A DNA stretch of 64,000 nt from Pluralibacter gergoviae ATCC 33028 = NBRC 105706 (GTDB lineage: Bacteria > Pseudomonadota > Gammaproteobacteria > Enterobacterales > Enterobacteriaceae). How positions within the stretch are numbered: position 1 is the stretch's first letter; every line of letters starts with the position of its first letter. A model generated the notes under the pieces. That model was not told the DNA's origin. It worked only from the letters and a program-made list of their open reading frames with translations, and made no database searches. The position numbers and the translations under genes were made by a program. Of the stretch, positions 37,094-46,834 are shown piece by piece. Location: the NCBI RefSeq assembly GCF_001598855.1, contig NZ_BCZS01000019.1, positions 1 to 64,000 of the forward strand. Reading direction: 5' to 3'.

Positions 37094-37369
37094 CTACTTT
37101 TTCAGCTGCGCCTTGAGCTTCTTCTGCCACACCAGCAGTTCGAAAACGCCGAACAGTACGATGCGCGCCTCTTCGAGTTTGGTCATCTGCGGGCCGTCCT
37201 TCGGCAGCGTCGATTTCATCAGCGCCGCCTGCATCCCGTGCATCAGCACCATAAATACCAGCGCCACGTTGACGAAGATATTCAGCGGCCGCGGGAAGGG
37301 ATGAAAAAGGTTCAGTATCAAAAAGGCCCAGACGAACAGCATCAGCAGACGGCCCAGATTAATCAGCAT
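37094..37369 (-). CDS. yhhL: DUF1145-family membrane protein YhhL
   Basis: The 91-residue product has two hydrophobic segments (residues about 2-21 and 30-48) and a basic C-terminal tail ending KKLKAQLKK. It overlaps the end of rsmD by 11 nt in a two-gene operon, as in E. coli. Function unknown. Confidence 0.88.
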   Translation of the reverse strand: MLINLGRLLMLFVWAFLILNLFHPFPRPLNIFVNVALVFMVLMHGMQAALMKSTLPKDGPQMTKLEEARIVLFGVFELLVWQKKLKAQLKK

Positions 37370-37955
37370 GATTTTCCCCCTGCGCTTCGCGCTGGTAAAG
37401 GCGATAGGCGACCTGGCCGGCCACCTTCTCGCGATATAAATGCCAGTGGCCGGGCACCGGCGGCAGGCCGTTTTCCACTTCGCTCTCCACGTAGATCAGC
37501 GCCTCGTCGGCCAGCCAGCCGTTCGCTTCCAGCAGGCGCAGCGTCTCATCCAGCAGCCCTTTGCGAAAGGGCGGATCGATAAAGACCACGTCATGCGGCG
37601 TGCCGGGCTGGGCGAGATGCGTCAGGGTATTCGTATTGATCACCTGTCCGCTGGCGGCCTTCAGGGTTGCCAGATTCTTCTGCAGCTGGGCGGCGACGCC
37701 GCGCTCCATCTCCAGCAGCGTGGCGCTTCCGGCATAGCGCGACAGCGCCTCCAGGCCCAGCGCGCCGCTGCCGGCAAAGCAGTCCAGGCAGCGGGCATCG
37801 ACCATCGACGGCGCCAGCCAGTTAAACAGGGTTTCGCGGACCCGGTCGGTCGTCGGCCGCAGGCCGGGGCTGTCCGGCACCGGCAGCTTACGCCCCCGCC
37901 ATTGTCCGCCTATAATGCGGATCTGACCGCTGCCGCTGTGATTTGGTTTCTTCAT
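37359..37955 (-). CDS. rsmD: 16S rRNA (guanine966-N2)-methyltransferase
   Basis: RsmD methylates G966 of 16S rRNA in the assembled 30S subunit. The 198-residue protein has the SAM-binding loop DCFAGSGALGLEALSR and the catalytic motif DPPF (VVFIDPPFRKG). It is divergent from ftsY and overlaps yhhL. Confidence 0.96.
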   Translation of the reverse strand: MKKPNHSGSGQIRIIGGQWRGRKLPVPDSPGLRPTTDRVRETLFNWLAPSMVDARCLDCFAGSGALGLEALSRYAGSATLLEMERGVAAQLQKNLATLKAASGQVINTNTLTHLAQPGTPHDVVFIDPPFRKGLLDETLRLLEANGWLADEALIYVESEVENGLPPVPGHWHLYREKVAGQVAYRLYQREAQGENHAD

Positions 37956-38098
37956 GGTGTATTTAGCCCGGGCTGGATTGTTTTTCCAGCGGTGATGCGC
38001 GTTCAGTTAAGTGATAGACTATTTCATCATTTTTTTAGCTTCCATGTACATAGCGGTAACGCGGTCGCGGGAGTCAACAGCGAAGAGTGTGGTCGCCG

Positions 38099-39538
38099 AT
38101 GGCAAAGAACAAAAAGAAAGGCTTTTTTTCGTGGCTGGGTTTTGGCAACAAAGAGCAGGAGCCGCAGCAGCCGGAAGCCGAAGAGCAGTTAGCGGACGAC
38201 GGGCAAGCGCCCGCGGAGCCAGCGGTTGCGGAGGTTGCTGAGCACATAGCAGAGCCGGAAGCTGAACCTGCGGCGCACAGCGAAGAAGAGACGCAGGCGT
38301 TTGCCGATGAGGTCGTCGAGGTGACGCAGGAGGTGGTCCAGCAGGAGAGCGTTGCGCTGCCGAAAGCGGCGGCAGAGCCGGCGCCGACCGTGGAGCCTGA
38401 ACCTGTCGCGGAAGCGGAGGTTATCGTTGCGCCTGAACCTGTTGCCGGGGCGATCCCCGCCGCGCCGCTGCAAGACGCCGACATCGTTGAAGAGACGGCC
38501 GACGAACCGGCCCTGAGCGACGAAGAGCTTGAGGCCCTGGCGCTGGCCGCGGCCGATGAGTCAGAGCAGGCGGAAGACGACGTTCAGGAGACGCAGCAGG
38601 AGCAGGAGAAACCGACCAAAGAGGGTTTCTTCGCCCGCCTCAAGCGCAGCCTGCTGAAAACCAAAGAAAATCTCGGTTCCGGATTTATCAGTCTTTTCCG
38701 CGGCAAGAAAATCGACGACGATCTCTTTGAAGAGCTGGAAGAGCAGCTGCTGATTGCCGACGTCGGCGTTGATACCACGCGTAAAATCATCGCCAACCTG
38801 ACCGAAGGGGCCAGCCGCAGGCAGCTGCGCGACGCCGAGGCGCTGTACGGCCTGCTGAAAGAAGAGATGAGCGAAATCCTCGCTAAAGTGGATGAGCCGC
38901 TGAATATTGAAGGCAAAATGCCGTTTGTTATTCTGATGGTCGGCGTCAACGGCGTGGGTAAAACCACCACCATCGGCAAACTGGCGCGCCAGTTTGAGCA
39001 GCAGGGTAAATCGGTGATGCTGGCGGCGGGCGACACCTTCCGCGCGGCGGCGGTTGAACAGCTGCAGGTGTGGGGCCAGCGCAATAATATTCCGGTGATT
39101 GCCCAGCACACCGGCGCCGATTCGGCCTCGGTGATTTTCGACGCCATCCAGGCCGCGAAGGCGCGCCACGTTGACGTGCTGATTGCCGATACGGCGGGTC
39201 GTCTGCAGAACAAATCGCACCTGATGGAAGAGCTGAAGAAAATCGTCAGGGTGATGAAAAAGCTCGATGAAGATGCGCCGCATGAAGTGATGCTGACCAT
39301 TGACGCCAGCACCGGCCAGAACGCGATTAGCCAGGCGAAGCTGTTCCATGAGGCGGTTGGTCTGACCGGGATCACGCTGACCAAGCTGGACGGCACCGCG
39401 AAAGGCGGGGTGATCTTCTCGGTAGCCGATCAGTTCGGCATTCCGATCCGCTATATTGGCGTCGGGGAACGTATCGAAGACCTGCGTCCATTTAAATCGG
39501 ACGATTTTATAGAGGCACTTTTTGCCCGAGAGGATTAA
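38099..39538 (+). CDS. ftsY: Signal recognition particle receptor FtsY
   Basis: FtsY brings SRP-ribosome complexes to the SecYEG translocon. The start at 38099 (MAKNKKKGFFSWLGFG) gives 479 residues. The first about 170 form the acidic, Glu/Ala-rich A domain, followed by the N domain and the GTPase G domain with GVNGVGKTTTIGKLA, DTAGR and TKLDGTAKGG. ftsE follows 2 nt after its stop, in the ftsYEX operon. Confidence 0.97.
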   Translation: MAKNKKKGFFSWLGFGNKEQEPQQPEAEEQLADDGQAPAEPAVAEVAEHIAEPEAEPAAHSEEETQAFADEVVEVTQEVVQQESVALPKAAAEPAPTVEPEPVAEAEVIVAPEPVAGAIPAAPLQDADIVEETADEPALSDEELEALALAAADESEQAEDDVQETQQEQEKPTKEGFFARLKRSLLKTKENLGSGFISLFRGKKIDDDLFEELEEQLLIADVGVDTTRKIIANLTEGASRRQLRDAEALYGLLKEEMSEILAKVDEPLNIEGKMPFVILMVGVNGVGKTTTIGKLARQFEQQGKSVMLAAGDTFRAAAVEQLQVWGQRNNIPVIAQHTGADSASVIFDAIQAAKARHVDVLIADTAGRLQNKSHLMEELKKIVRVMKKLDEDAPHEVMLTIDASTGQNAISQAKLFHEAVGLTGITLTKLDGTAKGGVIFSVADQFGIPIRYIGVGERIEDLRPFKSDDFIEALFARED

Positions 39539-39540
39539 CA

Positions 39541-40206
39541 ATGATTCGCTTTGAACACGTCAGCAAAGCCTATCTCGGTGGGAGACAAGCGCTGCAGGGC
39601 ATTAATTTTCGCCTGCAGCCGGGCGAGATGGCATTTCTGACCGGCCATTCCGGCGCGGGTAAAAGTACCCTGCTGAAGCTTATCTGCGGGATTGAACGTC
39701 CGAGCGCCGGAAAGATCTGGTTCAGCGGTCATGAGATCAGCCGTCTGAAAAACCGCGAAGTGCCGTTTCTGCGTCGCCAGATCGGCATGATTTTTCAGGA
39801 TCACCACCTGCTGATGGACAGGACCGTCTACGACAACGTCGCTATTCCGCTGATCATCGCCGGCGCCAGCGGCGACGATATCCGCCGCCGCGTGTCGGCG
39901 GCGCTGGATAAGGTGGGGCTGCTGGACAAAGCGAGAAGTTTTCCTATTCAGCTCTCCGGCGGTGAGCAGCAGCGCGTGGGCATCGCCCGGGCGGTGGTGA
40001 ATAAGCCGGCGGTGCTGCTGGCGGATGAACCGACCGGCAACCTCGACGAGGCGCTGTCGGAAGGTATTCTGCGCCTGTTTGAAGAATTTAACCGGGTTGG
40101 CGTGACGGTACTGATGGCCACCCATGATATGGGGCTTATCCACAGCCGCAACTACCGCATCCTGACCCTCAGCGACGGACATCTGCACGGAGGCCACGGT
40201 GAATAA
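39541..40206 (+). CDS. ftsE: Cell division ATP-binding protein FtsE
   Basis: FtsE, with FtsX, forms an ABC-type complex at the division septum that activates the amidase regulator EnvC. The 221-residue ATPase has Walker A GHSGAGKS, signature LSGGEQQR and Walker [13 protein letters not shown]. It overlaps ftsX by 8 nt. Confidence 0.97.
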   Translation: MIRFEHVSKAYLGGRQALQGINFRLQPGEMAFLTGHSGAGKSTLLKLICGIERPSAGKIWFSGHEISRLKNREVPFLRRQIGMIFQDHHLLMDRTVYDNVAIPLIIAGASGDDIRRRVSAALDKVGLLDKARSFPIQLSGGEQQRVGIARAVVNKPAVLLADEPTGNLDEALSEGILRLFEEFNRVGVTVLMATHDMGLIHSRNYRILTLSDGHLHGGHGE

Positions 40207-41254
40207 ACGCGAGGCGATGAACCACATCCGCCGGTTCGGCAACCGCTTTGACCGGCTGCGCAATACGGCGAGCGGCAAGGGCAGCGGCGGCGGGGCGCCC
40301 CGGCGTCAGAAGTCGCCGCCGAAGCCAAACTCCCGCAAAACCAACGTTTTCAACGAGCAGGTGCGCTACGCGTTCCACGGCGCGCTGCAGGATCTGAAAA
40401 GCAAACCGCTGGCGACCTTCCTGACGGTGATGGTGATTGCCATCTCCCTGACGCTGCCGAGCGTCTGCTACATGGTCTACAAGAACGTCAACACCGCGGC
40501 CTCTCAGTACTATCCGTCGCCGCAGATCACCGTCTATCTTGAGAAAACCCTCGACGACGACGCGGCGGCGAGAGTGGTCGGCCAACTGCAGGCCGAGCAG
40601 GGCGTGGATAAGGTCAACTATCTGTCGCGGGATGAGGCGCTGGGCGAGTTCCGCAACTGGTCCGGTTTCGGCGGCGCGCTGGATATGCTGGAAGAGAATC
40701 CGCTGCCGGCGGTAGCGGTGGTGGTGCCGAAGCTCGATTTCCAGGGCACCGATTCGCTCAATACCCTGCGCGACCGCATCTCCCGCATTCAGGGCGTTGA
40801 TGAAGTGCGGATGGACGACAGCTGGTTCGCCCGCCTGGCCTCGATCACCGGGCTGGTGGGCCGCGTGTCGGCGATGATTGGCGTGCTGATGGTGGCGGCA
40901 GTGTTCCTCGTTATCGGCAACAGCGTGCGCCTGAGCATCTTTGCCCGCCGCGATACCATCAACGTGCAGAAAGTGATTGGCGCCACCGACGGTTTTATCC
41001 TGCGCCCGTTCCTCTACGGCGGCGCGCTGCTCGGTTTCTCCGGCGCTTTCCTGTCGCTGATCCTCTCGGAAATCCTGGTGATGCGCCTCTCCTCGGCGGT
41101 CACCGAGGTGGCGAAAGTCTTCGGCACCCAGTTTGAGCTGACCGGCCTCGGGTTTGACGAATGTCTGCTGATGCTGCTGGTGTGCTCGATGATTGGCTGG
41201 ATCGCCGCCTGGCTGGCAACCGTGCAACATTTACGTCACTTTACCCCGGAATAA
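40199..41254 (+). CDS. ftsX: Cell division protein FtsX
   Basis: FtsX is the membrane partner of FtsE and carries the periplasmic loop that recruits EnvC. The 351-residue protein has a basic cytoplasmic N terminus, a first membrane helix at about residues 75-95, a periplasmic domain to about 220, and three more helices. rpoH follows after 260 bp of regulatory DNA. Confidence 0.97.
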   Translation: MNKREAMNHIRRFGNRFDRLRNTASGKGSGGGAPRRQKSPPKPNSRKTNVFNEQVRYAFHGALQDLKSKPLATFLTVMVIAISLTLPSVCYMVYKNVNTAASQYYPSPQITVYLEKTLDDDAAARVVGQLQAEQGVDKVNYLSRDEALGEFRNWSGFGGALDMLEENPLPAVAVVVPKLDFQGTDSLNTLRDRISRIQGVDEVRMDDSWFARLASITGLVGRVSAMIGVLMVAAVFLVIGNSVRLSIFARRDTINVQKVIGATDGFILRPFLYGGALLGFSGAFLSLILSEILVMRLSSAVTEVAKVFGTQFELTGLGFDECLLMLLVCSMIGWIAAWLATVQHLRHFTPE

Positions 41255-41392
41255 AAAATTTCTGGTATACTCTTTCCCTGCTGCAGTGAGTCTCGCGCCA
41301 GCAGGGAAAGCACTTTCCCATTCTGCTTTTTCCCTGCCTCAACTATCATCAGACTTCACATTTTGTGTGCAATTTATTCACACCGTTGCATT

Positions 41393-41420
41393 GAACTTGT
41401 GGATAAAATCACTGTCTGAT
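41393..41420 (+). promoter_or_regulatory. rpoH sigmaE promoter (P3-like)
   Basis: GAACTT (41393-41398), a 16-bp spacer and TCTGAT (41415-41420) match the sigmaE consensus and align with the E. coli rpoH P3 promoter, which keeps sigma32 expressed at lethal temperature. The surrounding 41255-41514 region is also A+T-rich enough for the sigma70 promoters known in E. coli, which I did not map individually. Confidence 0.85.
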
Positions 41421-41514
41421 ACAAGAGTGGATGATAATCTCGTTGCTCATAGATCTGGCCGCCGTGTTGCCTGACGGGGACAGCGCGGCCAGGACGAAAT
41501 TTGAGAGGAATTGA

Positions 41515-42369
41515 ATGACCAAAGAAATGCAAAATTTAGCTTTAGCCCCTGTTGGTAACCTGGAGTCTTACGTCCGGGCTGCAAACGCATGGCCGATGTT
41601 ATCGGCCGATGAAGAGCGGGCGCTGGCTGAAAAGCTGCATTACCAGGGCGATCTGGAAGCAGCTAAGACGCTGATCCTGTCTCACCTGCGCTTTGTTGTT
41701 CACGTTGCTCGTAACTACTCGGGCTATGGCCTGCCGCAGGCGGATCTGATTCAGGAAGGTAACATCGGCCTGATGAAAGCCGTGCGCCGCTTCAATCCGG
41801 AAGTGGGCGTGCGCCTGGTCTCTTTCGCCGTGCACTGGATCAAGGCTGAAATTCACGAGTATGTGCTGCGTAACTGGCGCATCGTGAAGGTCGCAACCAC
41901 CAAAGCACAGCGTAAGCTGTTCTTTAACCTGCGTAAAACCAAGCAGCGTCTGGGCTGGTTTAATCAGGACGAGGTCGAAATGGTGGCGCGCGAGCTGGGT
42001 GTATCCAGCAAAGACGTGCGTGAAATGGAGTCGCGCATGGCGGCCCAGGACATGACCTTTGACCTGTCCTCTGACGACGACGGCGACAGCCAGCCGATGG
42101 CGCCGGTGCTGTTTCTGCAGGATAAGACCTCAAACTTTGCCGACGGCATTGAGGACGATAACTGGGAAGAGCAGGCGGCCAACAAGCTGACCGACGCCAT
42201 GCAGGGTCTTGACGAGCGTAGTCAGGACATCATCCGCGCCCGCTGGCTGGACGAAGATAACAAGTCCACGCTGCAGGAGCTGGCCGACCGCTACGGCGTG
42301 TCCGCAGAGCGCGTGCGTCAGCTTGAAAAGAACGCGATGAAGAAACTGCGTATCGCGATTGAAGCCTGA
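41515..42369 (+). CDS. rpoH: Heat-shock sigma factor RpoH (sigma32)
   Basis: RpoH directs RNA polymerase to heat-shock promoters. The 284-residue protein equals the E. coli length and has region 2.4 ([25 protein letters not shown]), the RpoH box [16 protein letters not shown], and a region 4 helix-turn-helix at the C terminus. In E. coli the 5' coding mRNA folds into a thermosensor; sequence conservation here suggests the same. A strong GAGAGGA site precedes the ATG. Confidence 0.98.
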   Translation: MTKEMQNLALAPVGNLESYVRAANAWPMLSADEERALAEKLHYQGDLEAAKTLILSHLRFVVHVARNYSGYGLPQADLIQEGNIGLMKAVRRFNPEVGVRLVSFAVHWIKAEIHEYVLRNWRIVKVATTKAQRKLFFNLRKTKQRLGWFNQDEVEMVARELGVSSKDVREMESRMAAQDMTFDLSSDDDGDSQPMAPVLFLQDKTSNFADGIEDDNWEEQAANKLTDAMQGLDERSQDIIRARWLDEDNKSTLQELADRYGVSAERVRQLEKNAMKKLRIAIEA

Positions 42370-42390
42370 TCCGCGCTAGCGCACGGAACC

Positions 42391-42421
42391 GAAGCCCGGC
42401 GAGTTAATCCGTCGGGCTTTC
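42391..42421. terminator. Terminator between rpoH and the MocR-type gene
   Basis: GAAGCCCG...CGGGCTTTC pairs with an internal GCG/CGT extension and is followed by CGCATTTT on the plus strand. The inverted form serves the convergent MocR-type gene, whose stop lies inside the hairpin. Confidence 0.75.
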
Positions 42422-43882
42422 GCATTTTATGCACGCCAGTAGTACAGTAAAAGCCCCCTCCATCTCCTCTTCCGGCATCGCCGCAAACCCCAGCAGCAGC
42501 CCCCGGGACTTGTCCTCACCCAGATAGTAGCGCGACAGCGGCCGCACCAGAATATTGCGGGCGTTGGCGGCGCGGGCGATCGCCACGTCATCGCAGCCGG
42601 CGTTAAGCTTCAGGACCAGATGCAGCCCGGCGTTATCGCTGAACTCGCTGGCCTCCAGCCCCGGCACGCTATCGATCAGCGCCATCAGCCGCTGCCGGCG
42701 GCGGCCGTACAGCAGCCGCATTCTGCGGATATGCGCCGTGTAGTGGCCGTCGCGAATAAACTCCGCCAGCGTCAGCTGGGTGATGGCGTGACCGCCGCGG
42801 TACAGTTCGGCGTGAGCAACCGTCAGGTCGGCCGCCAGCGGCGGAGGAAGCACGACGTAGCCCAGCCTCAGCCCGGGATAGAGCGTTTTGCTGAACGTGC
42901 CGATATAGACGACCGGCGCGTCGGCGACCAGCCCCTGCAGGGCGGGTATCGGCTGGCCGGAGAAGCGAAACTCGCTGTCGTAGTCGTCCTCAACTATCCA
43001 GCAGCCGCAGCGGCGCGCCAGGGCCAGCAGGCGCTGGCGGCGCTCCAGGCTCATCACCGCCCCAAGCGGATACTGGTGGGAGGGCGTAACAAAGATAAGC
43101 CGCGGCGGTTCGTCCGGCTGCTCGGGGGGATCCATTCCGTTGCTGTCTACCGGCACCGGCACCGGCTGCACGTCGTTCATCTGCAGCACGTGGCGAATGC
43201 CCCAGTAGGAGGGCTCCTCTACCCACGCCTTTTCCCCCGCATCGCACAGCATCCGGGTCACCAGATCGATGGCCTGGTGAATACCCTCCGTAATCAGTAT
43301 TTGCGCCGTTTCGCAGCGCACGCCGCGGGCCACCCGCAGGTACTCCTGCAGCGCCTGCTTAAGCTCCGGCGTGCCGCCGTTGCAGCCGTAGCTGAGGTGT
43401 GCGGGGGCGGGCCGCCGCCGGATGCGCGACTGGATCTTATTAAACAGCCGGTGGGGAAAGGCGGTGACGTCGGGCACGCCGGGAATAAAGGCGCCCCACT
43501 GTTTCGGGCTGGCGCTGACGTGGTTCAGCAGGCGATTACCGCGTCCGGAGATCTGCTTTTCCGCCGGCAGCGGATCTGTCTGCGAGGCAGGCGAAAAGGA
43601 GGCAATAAAATCGTCGGGCGCGCTGCGGGCGACGAAGGTGCCGCTGCCCCGGCGGGAGGCGATATAACCTTCCGCCAGCAGTTGTTCATAAACGGTTAAT
43701 ACCGTGTTTCTTGAAATGTGAAGTTCGGCGGCAAGATCGCGGGAAGCCGGCAGGCGGCTTTCCGGCGCCAGCGATCCGTCAAGAATCGCGTGGCGGATCG
43801 CGTTGTACAGCCGCTTATGCAGCAGTTTGTCCTGCTCTCTTGCTACCCGCACCAGCAGCAAATCGCCCACTAACGATCGCAA
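42404..43882 (-). CDS. MocR/GabR-type PLP-dependent regulator
   Basis: The 492-residue protein fuses a GntR-type winged helix (about residues 18-85: LPASRDLAAELHISRNTVLTVYEQLLAEGY) to a type I aminotransferase-like domain that retains the PLP lysine in YIGTFSKTLYPGLRLGYV and an EDDYDSEFRF motif. Such regulators usually control a divergent aminotransferase gene, and here a GABA-type aminotransferase starts 116 bp away. GabR or a relative is the most likely type; PdxR is the alternative. E. coli has no gene between rpoH and livJ. Confidence 0.85.
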   Translation of the reverse strand: MRSLVGDLLLVRVAREQDKLLHKRLYNAIRHAILDGSLAPESRLPASRDLAAELHISRNTVLTVYEQLLAEGYIASRRGSGTFVARSAPDDFIASFSPASQTDPLPAEKQISGRGNRLLNHVSASPKQWGAFIPGVPDVTAFPHRLFNKIQSRIRRRPAPAHLSYGCNGGTPELKQALQEYLRVARGVRCETAQILITEGIHQAIDLVTRMLCDAGEKAWVEEPSYWGIRHVLQMNDVQPVPVPVDSNGMDPPEQPDEPPRLIFVTPSHQYPLGAVMSLERRQRLLALARRCGCWIVEDDYDSEFRFSGQPIPALQGLVADAPVVYIGTFSKTLYPGLRLGYVVLPPPLAADLTVAHAELYRGGHAITQLTLAEFIRDGHYTAHIRRMRLLYGRRRQRLMALIDSVPGLEASEFSDNAGLHLVLKLNAGCDDVAIARAANARNILVRPLSRYYLGEDKSRGLLLGFAAMPEEEMEGAFTVLLACIKCESPTD

Positions 43883-43998
43883 TTGGATCCCTCATATATT
43901 CTGAACTGGCACTCGATTATAGGGCCAACACCTGTGTAAATAAACGACATAGTTTCGTACTTGTTGCAAAAACGTAAAGAACACACAGGAGAGTCACG

Positions 43999-45264
43999 GT
44001 GAACAATGCAGAACTGAACCAGCGCCGTTTACAGGCCACCCCGCGCGGCGTCGGGGTGATGTGCGACTACTATGCGCAGAAGGCGGAAAACGCCACGCTG
44101 TGGGATATCGAAGGCAATGAGGTAATTGATTTTGCCGCCGGGATCGCCGTGCTCAACACCGGCCACCGCCATCCGAAAGTGATTGCGGCCATTGAGGCCC
44201 AGCTGAAGGCCTTCACCCACACCGCCTACCAGATTGTTCCCTACGAGAGCTACGTTACCCTGGCCGAGCGCATCAACGACCTGGCGCCGATCGACGGCCC
44301 GGCGAAAACCACCTTCTTCACCACCGGCGCCGAAGCCGTAGAGAACGCAGTGAAGATTGCCCGCGCCTATACCCGCCGTCCCGGCATCATCACCTTCGGC
44401 GGCGGCTTCCACGGCCGCACCTTCATGACCATGGCGCTGACCGGCAAAGTGGCGCCGTACAAGATTGGCTTCGGTCCGTTCCCGGGTTCGGTCTATCACG
44501 GTATCTATCCGAACGCGGCCCACGGCGTCACCACCGACGAGGCGCTGAATAGCCTGGAGCGCATTTTCAAAGCCGATATCGCCCCGGATCAGGTGGCGGC
44601 TATCGTGGTGGAGCCGGTGCAGGGCGAGGGCGGCTTCAACGTTGCGCCGCCGGCGTTTATGCAGGGCCTGCGCGCGCTGTGCGATACCCACGGCATCCTG
44701 CTGGTGGCCGACGAAGTGCAGACCGGCTTTGCCCGCACCGGCAAGCTGTTTGCCATGCAGCACTATGACGTCAAGCCGGACCTGATGACGATGGCCAAGA
44801 GCCTGGCCGGCGGGATGCCGCTCTCCGGCGTGGTCGGCCGCGCCGAGGTGATGGACGCCCCGGCGCCCGGCGGTCTCGGCGGCACCTACGCCGGTAACCC
44901 GCTGGCGGTGGCGGCGGCGCACGCGGTGCTGGACGTGATCGAAGAGGAGCAGCTGTGCCAGCGCGCCAACCAGCTGGGCCAGCATCTGAAAGAGGTGCTG
45001 GAGCACGCCCGCCAGTCCTGCCCGGCGATTGCCGATATTCGCGGCCAGGGGTCGATGGTGGCGGTGGAGTTTAACGACCCGGCCACCGGCAAGCCGTCGG
45101 CGGAGTTCATGAAGCAGGTGCAGGACAAAGCGAAGCAGGAAGGGCTGCTGCTGCTGAGCTGCGGCGTCTACGGCAACGTGATTCGCTTCCTCTATCCGCT
45201 GACCATTCCCGACGCGCAGTTCACCAAAGCGCTGGATATTCTGGCGCGCGTACTGAAGGGCTGA
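43999..45264 (+). CDS. gabT: 4-aminobutyrate aminotransferase (PuuE/GabT type)
   Basis: The 421-residue class III aminotransferase should convert GABA and 2-oxoglutarate to succinate semialdehyde and glutamate. It has ATPRGVGVMC, FTTGAEAVENAVKIARA, the DEVQTGFARTGKLFAM segment and the PLP lysine in MTMAKSLAGGMPLSGV. It is closer to PuuE (same length, same N terminus) than to E. coli GabT, so the symbol is provisional. The start is GTG with AGGAGAG upstream. No semialdehyde dehydrogenase gene is adjacent; a permease follows. Confidence 0.88.
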   Translation: MNNAELNQRRLQATPRGVGVMCDYYAQKAENATLWDIEGNEVIDFAAGIAVLNTGHRHPKVIAAIEAQLKAFTHTAYQIVPYESYVTLAERINDLAPIDGPAKTTFFTTGAEAVENAVKIARAYTRRPGIITFGGGFHGRTFMTMALTGKVAPYKIGFGPFPGSVYHGIYPNAAHGVTTDEALNSLERIFKADIAPDQVAAIVVEPVQGEGGFNVAPPAFMQGLRALCDTHGILLVADEVQTGFARTGKLFAMQHYDVKPDLMTMAKSLAGGMPLSGVVGRAEVMDAPAPGGLGGTYAGNPLAVAAAHAVLDVIEEEQLCQRANQLGQHLKEVLEHARQSCPAIADIRGQGSMVAVEFNDPATGKPSAEFMKQVQDKAKQEGLLLLSCGVYGNVIRFLYPLTIPDAQFTKALDILARVLKG

Positions 45265-45275
45265 TCCCGCCCTGA

Positions 45276-45327
45276 CAATCCGCGGCGCAGGGAAGCGCAA
45301 CTTAACGTAAAGGGAGGCCGCGGATTG
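45276..45327. repeat. Inverted repeat between gabT and permease
   Basis: CAATCCGCGG (45276-45285) and CCGCGGATTG (45318-45327) are perfect 10-bp inverted copies separated by 32 bp. There is no T tract, so it looks like an operator or an mRNA hairpin rather than a terminator. Confidence 0.5.
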
Positions 45328-45362
45328 CCGTTCTGACCTCCGGCGGTTCGCCGTCGGCCAAT

Positions 45363-46619
45363 ATGGAAACCTGTATGTCCGAGAACTCTACCTTCGCCCC
45401 CGCCTGGAAAGGGCGGGAGCGCGAAGCTGTCCCTGCAAAATCCCTGAGCTTCCTCGAAGGCGTGGCGATGATCGTCGGCACCAACATCGGCGCCGGCGTG
45501 CTCTCCATCGCCTACGCCTCCAGCAAGGCGGGCTTCCTGCCGCTGCTGTTCTGGCTGATGGTCGTCGGTACCCTGACCACGGTCACCATGCTCTACGTCG
45601 CGGAATCCACGCTGCGAACCCGTAAACATCTTCAGCTCAGCGGCCTGTCGCAGCGCTATGTGGGCCGCTTCGGCGCGTGGATGATGTTTTTATCGGTGTG
45701 CGTGAACAGCGTCGGCGCGCTGACCGCCTACATGACCGGCAGCGGCAAGCTGCTGCACTCTCTGTTCGGCATTTCGCCCGCGCTTGGCAGCCTGCTGTTT
45801 TTCATTCCCGCCGCGGGCGTGCTCTGGCTGGGGCTGAAGGCCATCGGCCGCGGCGAGAAATTTATCAGCATCGGTATGGTGGTGATGATTTCGGTTCTGG
45901 TGGTCGCCACCCTGCTGCAGGAGAGCACCCAGGTGCGCTACCTGCTCGACGGCGACTGGCAGTACATGGTGCCGATTTTCAACGTCGTGGCCTTTTGCTT
46001 TTCGGCCCAGTATATCGTGCCGGAGATGGCCCGCGGCTTCGCCGATAAGCCGGAAAAGCTGCCGAAGGCGATTATCGTCGGCATGGGCCTGACCTTTACG
46101 CTGCTGGCGGTGGTGCCGCTATCGGTGATTATTATCAACGGCCTGGACAATATCTCTGATGTCGCCACCATTGCCTGGGGCAGGGCGCTCGGCGAGTGGG
46201 CCTTCTTCTCGGCGAACCTGTTCGCGCTGTGCGCGATGCTGACCTCCTACTGGGGCCTCGGCGGCAGCTTCCTGACCAATATCTTCGACAAATTTCGCCT
46301 CGGCGAGGATACCCAGCCGCTGCGCCGCCTCGGCGTGCTGGCTATCGTGGCCCTGCCGCCGTTCGTGCTGGCCTACAGCGGCATGGTCTCCTTCGTCAAC
46401 GCCCTCTATTTTGCGGGCGTATTCAGCGGCGTGATCCTGTCGATTATGCCGATCCTGATGCTGCGCGGCGCGCGCCGCAGCGGCGATATCACCCCGCGCT
46501 GGACCTGCAGCGCGCTGATCACCCACCCTCTGATCCAGAGCTTCATTGTGTTGTTGTATCTTGCCAGCGCCGGCTATGCCATCGCTTCCCTGCTGGGCTA
46601 TCTGCCCGCGGGATGGTAG
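45363..46619 (+). CDS. HAAAP-family aromatic/hydroxy amino-acid permease
   Basis: The 418-residue protein has about 11 membrane segments and the N-terminal SFLEGVAMIVGTNIGAGVLSIAYA motif of the hydroxy/aromatic amino-acid permease group. A start at ATG 45375 (MSENSTF), with GGA 7 nt upstream, is equally plausible. It lies 98 bp after the aminotransferase and may share its transcript and regulator, suggesting uptake of that enzyme's substrate. The actual substrate is not predictable from sequence. Confidence 0.82.
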   Translation: METCMSENSTFAPAWKGREREAVPAKSLSFLEGVAMIVGTNIGAGVLSIAYASSKAGFLPLLFWLMVVGTLTTVTMLYVAESTLRTRKHLQLSGLSQRYVGRFGAWMMFLSVCVNSVGALTAYMTGSGKLLHSLFGISPALGSLLFFIPAAGVLWLGLKAIGRGEKFISIGMVVMISVLVVATLLQESTQVRYLLDGDWQYMVPIFNVVAFCFSAQYIVPEMARGFADKPEKLPKAIIVGMGLTFTLLAVVPLSVIIINGLDNISDVATIAWGRALGEWAFFSANLFALCAMLTSYWGLGGSFLTNIFDKFRLGEDTQPLRRLGVLAIVALPPFVLAYSGMVSFVNALYFAGVFSGVILSIMPILMLRGARRSGDITPRWTCSALITHPLIQSFIVLLYLASAGYAIASLLGYLPAGW

Positions 46620-46636
46620 CGGCTGCTATGGTGTGC

Positions 46637-46671
46637 CCTGCGGCGATCGATCCCCGCCGCAGGTTTTTTTT
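46637..46671 (+). terminator. Terminator after the permease gene
   Basis: CCTGCGGCG (46637-46645) and CGCCGCAGG (46655-46663) form a 9-bp stem followed by eight T residues. It ends the gabT-permease transcript. The remaining gap to livJ should hold the livJ promoter. Confidence 0.93.
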
Positions 46672-46834
46672 GCGCGCCCCATCGCGAAAATTCGCGTTCA
46701 TTGTTAACAAAAATCAGTTATGTTTTTAGCAGAGTGTGCTGCTTATGCGCGGGCGGTAGACCGTAAACTGAAATAATGCGCTACACAACAACATCACAAC
46801 AAACGTAATAACCATAATAATGGGGAATATCAGG

